DNA of 10,097 nt from the NCBI GenBank assembly GCA_020062205.1, contig JAGUWT010000208.1, positions 1 through 10,097 of the forward strand, in the 5' to 3' direction. The notes below the pieces were generated by a model. The model saw nothing but the letters and a program-made list of their open reading frames with translations. It did no database searches and had not been told where the DNA came from. The position numbers and the translations under genes are program-made. Below, piece after piece: positions 7,684 to 10,097 of the stretch. The number at the start of each line of letters is the position of its first letter. Positions within the stretch are counted from its first letter, which is position 1. The DNA comes from Thermodesulfovibrionales bacterium (GTDB taxonomy: Bacteria; Nitrospirota; Thermodesulfovibrionia; Thermodesulfovibrionales; SM23-35).

Positions 7684-8654
7684 TGTCAAAGATTCTTGAA
7701 GAGGTAAAAGAATTAAGGAAAATATGGGGAGGTTTCAGGCCTGCAAGGGTACTTCTTACTGCAAATAACTACAGAGTATTTGATCATCTCAAAAAACCTC
7801 AAAAAGTTAGTACCATCTCTAAAAGACTTAAAGCAGATGTGAGGGCAACAGAGATATTGCTTGATGCGCTCACAGGGCTCGGCCTTCTGAAGAAAATGAA
7901 GAATATGTATTCAAACTCTCCTCTTGCAGCGAGGTTTCTGGTTAGTGGATACCTTTATTATCAGGGTGATATGTTAAGACATGCTGATACTCTCTGGAAG
8001 AACTGGTCAGGTCTTGATGAGGTTATAAAGACAGGGAAACCCTATCATAAGGCACATAACCATGAGGCATTTATCCTCGGCATGCATAACAACGCATCCT
8101 TAAAGGCAAAGGATATTATTAAGATAGTCGGGCTAAAGAGTGTTAAAACCGCCCTTGACCTCGGCGGAGGACCAGGAACATATTCAATCGAGATGGCAAG
8201 GAGAGGAGTTAATGTAACGCTCTTTGATTATCCAGAAACCATTGCGATTGCAAGGAAGGTTGTTAAAAAGGAAAAGATACATAGTATCAATTTCATTAGC
8301 GGTGATTTTATGAGCGACGATATTGGCAGGGGTTATGACCTTATCTTTATCAGTCAAATCTTACACGCATATTCAGAGAAGGATAATCTTCAGTTACTGA
8401 GAAAATGTAAAAAAGCACTAAACAATGGCGGAAGGGTTGTTATCCAGGAATTTTCTATTTCAAAGGACAGAACACATCCTCCGCAGGGTGCCCTGTTTTC
8501 AGTAAATATGCTTGTCAATACAGAGGGGGGAAGATGTTATTCACCAGATGAGATAAAGGGCTGGCTTTTAAAGGTGGGAATGAAGAATATAGAAGAAAGG
8601 GTTATTGATGATGCAGTCCTGATTTCAGGATTATTTTCTTCACAAATCAAATGA
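7683..8654 (+). CDS. SAM-dependent methyltransferase, family-2 O-methyltransferase type
   Basis: Predicted to transfer a methyl group from S-adenosylmethionine to an unknown, probably small-molecule, acceptor. Residues about 15-75 form the winged-helix dimerisation domain of this family (VSTISKRLKADVRATEILLD...LGLLKK). The Rossmann-type SAM domain follows, with motif I ALDLGGGPGT (157-166), the acidic end of strand 2 in VTLFDYPE, GDFM after strand 3, and strand 4 YDLIFISQILHAYSE. The GGRVVIQEF strand 5 motif is at about 246-254. This order matches the Methyltransf_2 group, which includes hydroxyneurosporene and bacteriochlorophyll methyltransferases as well as polyketide and flavonoid O-methyltransferases. 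At 323 residues it is slightly short but complete. The substrate cannot be told from sequence; no pigment or polyketide genes are nearby. It is coupled to its neighbours by TAATG at the start and ATGA at the end. Confidence 0.9.
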   Translation: MSKILEEVKELRKIWGGFRPARVLLTANNYRVFDHLKKPQKVSTISKRLKADVRATEILLDALTGLGLLKKMKNMYSNSPLAARFLVSGYLYYQGDMLRHADTLWKNWSGLDEVIKTGKPYHKAHNHEAFILGMHNNASLKAKDIIKIVGLKSVKTALDLGGGPGTYSIEMARRGVNVTLFDYPETIAIARKVVKKEKIHSINFISGDFMSDDIGRGYDLIFISQILHAYSEKDNLQLLRKCKKALNNGGRVVIQEFSISKDRTHPPQGALFSVNMLVNTEGGRCYSPDEIKGWLLKVGMKNIEERVIDDAVLISGLFSSQIK

Positions 8655-9709
8655 CTATTCGTGAGCAGACAGAAGAGATAGAAAAAAAGATTCTTCATCC
8701 GAAGGCATGCCTGAGTTCACATAGCAAGGGCAGGTTAAAGCCTGAAAAAGAAGGTGAGATTCGGACATGCTTTCAGAGGGACAGGGACAGGATTATTCAC
8801 TCAAAGTCATTCAGGAGACTGAAACACAAGACACAGGTTTTTCTTGCCCCAAGAGGGGATCATTATAGGACAAGGCTTACCCATGTGCTCGAGGTATCAC
8901 AGATAGCAAGGACAATAGCAAGGGCATTAAGATTAAATGAAGATTTAACAGAGGCGATTGCACTTGGTCATGACCTCGGCCACACGCCATTCGGGCATGC
9001 AGGTGAGGCAATTCTGAGAGAGATTCATCCTGGAGGGTTTGATCATTATAAGCAGAGCATCAGGGTTGTGGATTTCCTTGAGAAGGGTGGCAAGGGGTTG
9101 AATCTTACCTATGAGGTGAGGAACGGAATAGTCAAACACTCAAAGGGAAAAGGTTTCATAATCCCTGAGACAAAGGCAGACAGGGCAGATACCCTTGAGG
9201 GACAGGTAGTACGTGTCTCTGATATTATCGCATATCTAAACCATGACCTTGATGATGCACTGAGGGCAGGGGTGATTAAAAAGTCAGACATCCCAAAAGA
9301 GATTATGAGAGTTTTAGGTGATACCCATTCAAAAAGGATAGATACCATGGTAAAAGACTTTATATACTGTTTGTTAGCGACAGACCTTGAGGATCTCCAT
9401 ATGAGTGATGACATATCATCTGCTACCTATATGCTCAGGGATTTTCTCTTTGAACGGGTGTATGAAAGCAATAAGTTAATGAAAGAATTTAAAAAGGCAA
9501 AGAAGATTCTGCATGATTTATATGCCTACTATCTCGAACATGTGGAAGAGGTCTCTGGCGATATACCAAAGGAAGAAAAGATACATAAATCCGGGATCGA
9601 GTTGTACCGACATCGGATGGTATGTGACTTTATTGCAGGTATGACAGACAGATTTGCTCTTATGACATACGAGAGACTCTTCTTGCCACAGCAATGGACT
9701 GTGCTTTAA
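8651..9709 (+). CDS. dgt: dGTP triphosphohydrolase-like HD-domain protein
   Basis: Predicted deoxynucleoside triphosphate triphosphohydrolase, cleaving dGTP (or several dNTPs) to the deoxynucleoside and triphosphate and so trimming dNTP pools in the cytoplasm. The metal-binding HD set is intact: H78 in TRLTHVLEV, H107-D108 in GHDLGHTPFGH, and D191 in RVSDIIAYLNHD. H111 and H116 complete the active-site histidine cluster usual in the family. The N-terminal segment FQRDRDRIIHSKSFRRLKHKTQVF (about 41-64) is the typical dGTPase entry region. At 352 residues it belongs to the shorter dGTPase-like group rather than the roughly 500-residue E. coli Dgt. ATG overlaps the methyltransferase stop (ATGA). 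Some dGTPases act in phage defence by depleting dNTPs, but this form is also a common housekeeping gene. Confidence 0.93.
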   Translation: MTIREQTEEIEKKILHPKACLSSHSKGRLKPEKEGEIRTCFQRDRDRIIHSKSFRRLKHKTQVFLAPRGDHYRTRLTHVLEVSQIARTIARALRLNEDLTEAIALGHDLGHTPFGHAGEAILREIHPGGFDHYKQSIRVVDFLEKGGKGLNLTYEVRNGIVKHSKGKGFIIPETKADRADTLEGQVVRVSDIIAYLNHDLDDALRAGVIKKSDIPKEIMRVLGDTHSKRIDTMVKDFIYCLLATDLEDLHMSDDISSATYMLRDFLFERVYESNKLMKEFKKAKKILHDLYAYYLEHVEEVSGDIPKEEKIHKSGIELYRHRMVCDFIAGMTDRFALMTYERLFLPQQWTVL

Positions 9710-9739
9710 TTAGAGGTTCTTCAGGGAATTGTATGGAGT

Positions 9740-9777
9740 ACCCCCCCTTTAGCAAAGTGGGGTGAGGGGGGATTTTA
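9740..9777 (+). repeat. palindromic GC-rich repeat, copy 3, possible terminator
   Basis: A degenerate copy of the element found twice in the SNF2 gene. C7-TTT (9741-9750), loop AGC, AAAG plus TGGGG (9754-9762) form a hairpin with one mismatch, followed by TGA and GGGGGG (9766-9771) and ATTTT (9772-9776). The left outer arm AATCCCCCC is missing or merged. Lying 31 bases after the dGTPase stop, with a short T-run, it could act as the operon's terminator. The repeat is well supported; the terminator role is inference. Confidence 0.7.
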
Positions 9778-9809
9778 TAAAGAATTCTTACGCTATAACT
9801 TTCTCCCGC

Positions 9810-9851
9810 TTGACTTTAGTCAAATACATTTACCCATATTTCATCTATCCT
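9810..9851 (+). promoter_or_regulatory. CRP/FNR-family-type dyad with class II promoter geometry
   Basis: TTGAC (9810-9814), four bases, GTCAA (9819-9823) is a perfect inverted repeat resembling CRP/FNR-family sites (FNR is TTGAT-N4-ATCAA). A -10-like box TATCCT sits at 9846-9851. If transcription starts seven bases after it, near A9858, the dyad centre lies at about -41.5, the standard class II activator position. The TTGACT could instead act as a -35 box, but no good -10 lies 16-18 bases away. It would drive the ferredoxin gene through a leader of about 137 bases, in which I see no other clear element. The regulator is not in the window. Confidence 0.45.
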
Positions 9852-9994
9852 AAAATCATGAACACAAAAAGAGGATTAAGTATTTGTATCCGCAGGCTTC
9901 AGCGTGCGTTCAGTGTCATCCAAAAATGAATCACACAACATGAAGGTAGCGGCTACAACCTAAAACACAAATATAATTTATCAGGAGGATTAAG

Positions 9995-10097
9995 ATGAAA
10001 AGGAAGATAATAACAATCAACGAAGAACTCTGTGATGGTTGTGGCAATTGTGTAAGTACATGTTCAGAAGGTGCATTGCAGATAGTTGATGGCAAGG
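9995..10097 (+). CDS. 4Fe-4S ferredoxin-type protein (partial, 5' end only)
   Basis: The first 34 codons of a gene cut by the window edge. AGGAGG at 9983-9988 lies six bases before ATG. The protein begins with basic residues and has a complete [4Fe-4S] motif C13-x2-C16-x2-C19-x3-C23, then the ALQIVDG turn usual in bacterial 2[4Fe-4S] ferredoxins, so a second cluster motif is expected just beyond the edge. It transfers electrons between redox enzymes. The N-terminus resembles ferredoxin-domain proteins I recall beside hybrid-cluster protein genes in anaerobes, which fits the FNR-like dyad upstream; that is inference. It could also be the start of a larger multi-domain iron-sulfur protein. Confidence 0.85.
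   Translation, partial: MKRKIITINEELCDGCGNCVSTCSEGALQIVDGK

Noticed and set aside
2127..9777. Repeat copies as a CRISPR array or transposon ends
   Set aside because: The copies are kilobases apart with no spacers, no cas genes, no transposase and no target-site duplications that I can see.
9858..9929. A 23-codon open frame (starts MNTKRGLSICIRR) in the ferredoxin leader
   Set aside because: No ribosome site is visible. Its ATG coincides with the inferred transcription start, but that is too speculative to call a leaderless gene.
9924..9972. Possible tRNA-like or small-RNA segment around GGTAGCGGCTACAACC
   Set aside because: No cloverleaf, no T-arm consensus and no terminator could be found.

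Overview
The window is a gene-dense, all-plus-strand piece of a moderately AT-rich bacterial chromosome. Three things suggest an anaerobe of the Nitrospirota / Desulfobacterota type: a GC-rich palindromic repeat that reads as a PPxPPxxKGGxGG peptide, a REP-like cluster that reads as a PAKAG...SRMHGNDG-type peptide, and a 2[4Fe-4S]-type ferredoxin preceded by a CRP/FNR-family dyad. This placement is inference; no rRNA or species marker is present.

Region 1 (11-7171) looks like one transcription unit. It encodes a helical-repeat (TPR-like) protein that resembles the C-terminal half of SWIM-zinc-finger proteins, a RapA/HepA-type SNF2 ATPase, a coiled-coil protein ending in six CxxC-type zinc-binding motifs, and a DinG/XPD-type iron-sulfur helicase. 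The SNF2 gene starts inside the stop codon of a 12-codon mini-ORF with a good Shine-Dalgarno, which suggests translational coupling. The same gene carries two in-frame copies of the palindromic repeat, both in linkers of the protein. Together the four proteins look like a DNA or nucleoprotein remodelling module of unknown purpose, and they are the best candidate here for an undescribed system.

Region 2 (7172-7401) is intergenic. It holds a weak dyad at the end of the helicase gene and a compact cluster of REP-like hairpins.

Region 3 (7402-9709) is a tightly coupled three-gene operon with a TAATG and an ATGA overlap. It encodes a small conserved protein, a family-2-type SAM methyltransferase and a dGTPase-like HD phosphohydrolase.

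Region 4 (9710-10097) has a third, degenerate copy of the palindromic repeat, placed where it could terminate the dGTPase operon. It is followed by a TTGAC-N4-GTCAA dyad with a suitably spaced -10-like box, then the start of a ferredoxin gene cut off by the window edge. That pairing resembles FNR/HcpR-family control of a redox or nitrosative-stress ferredoxin.
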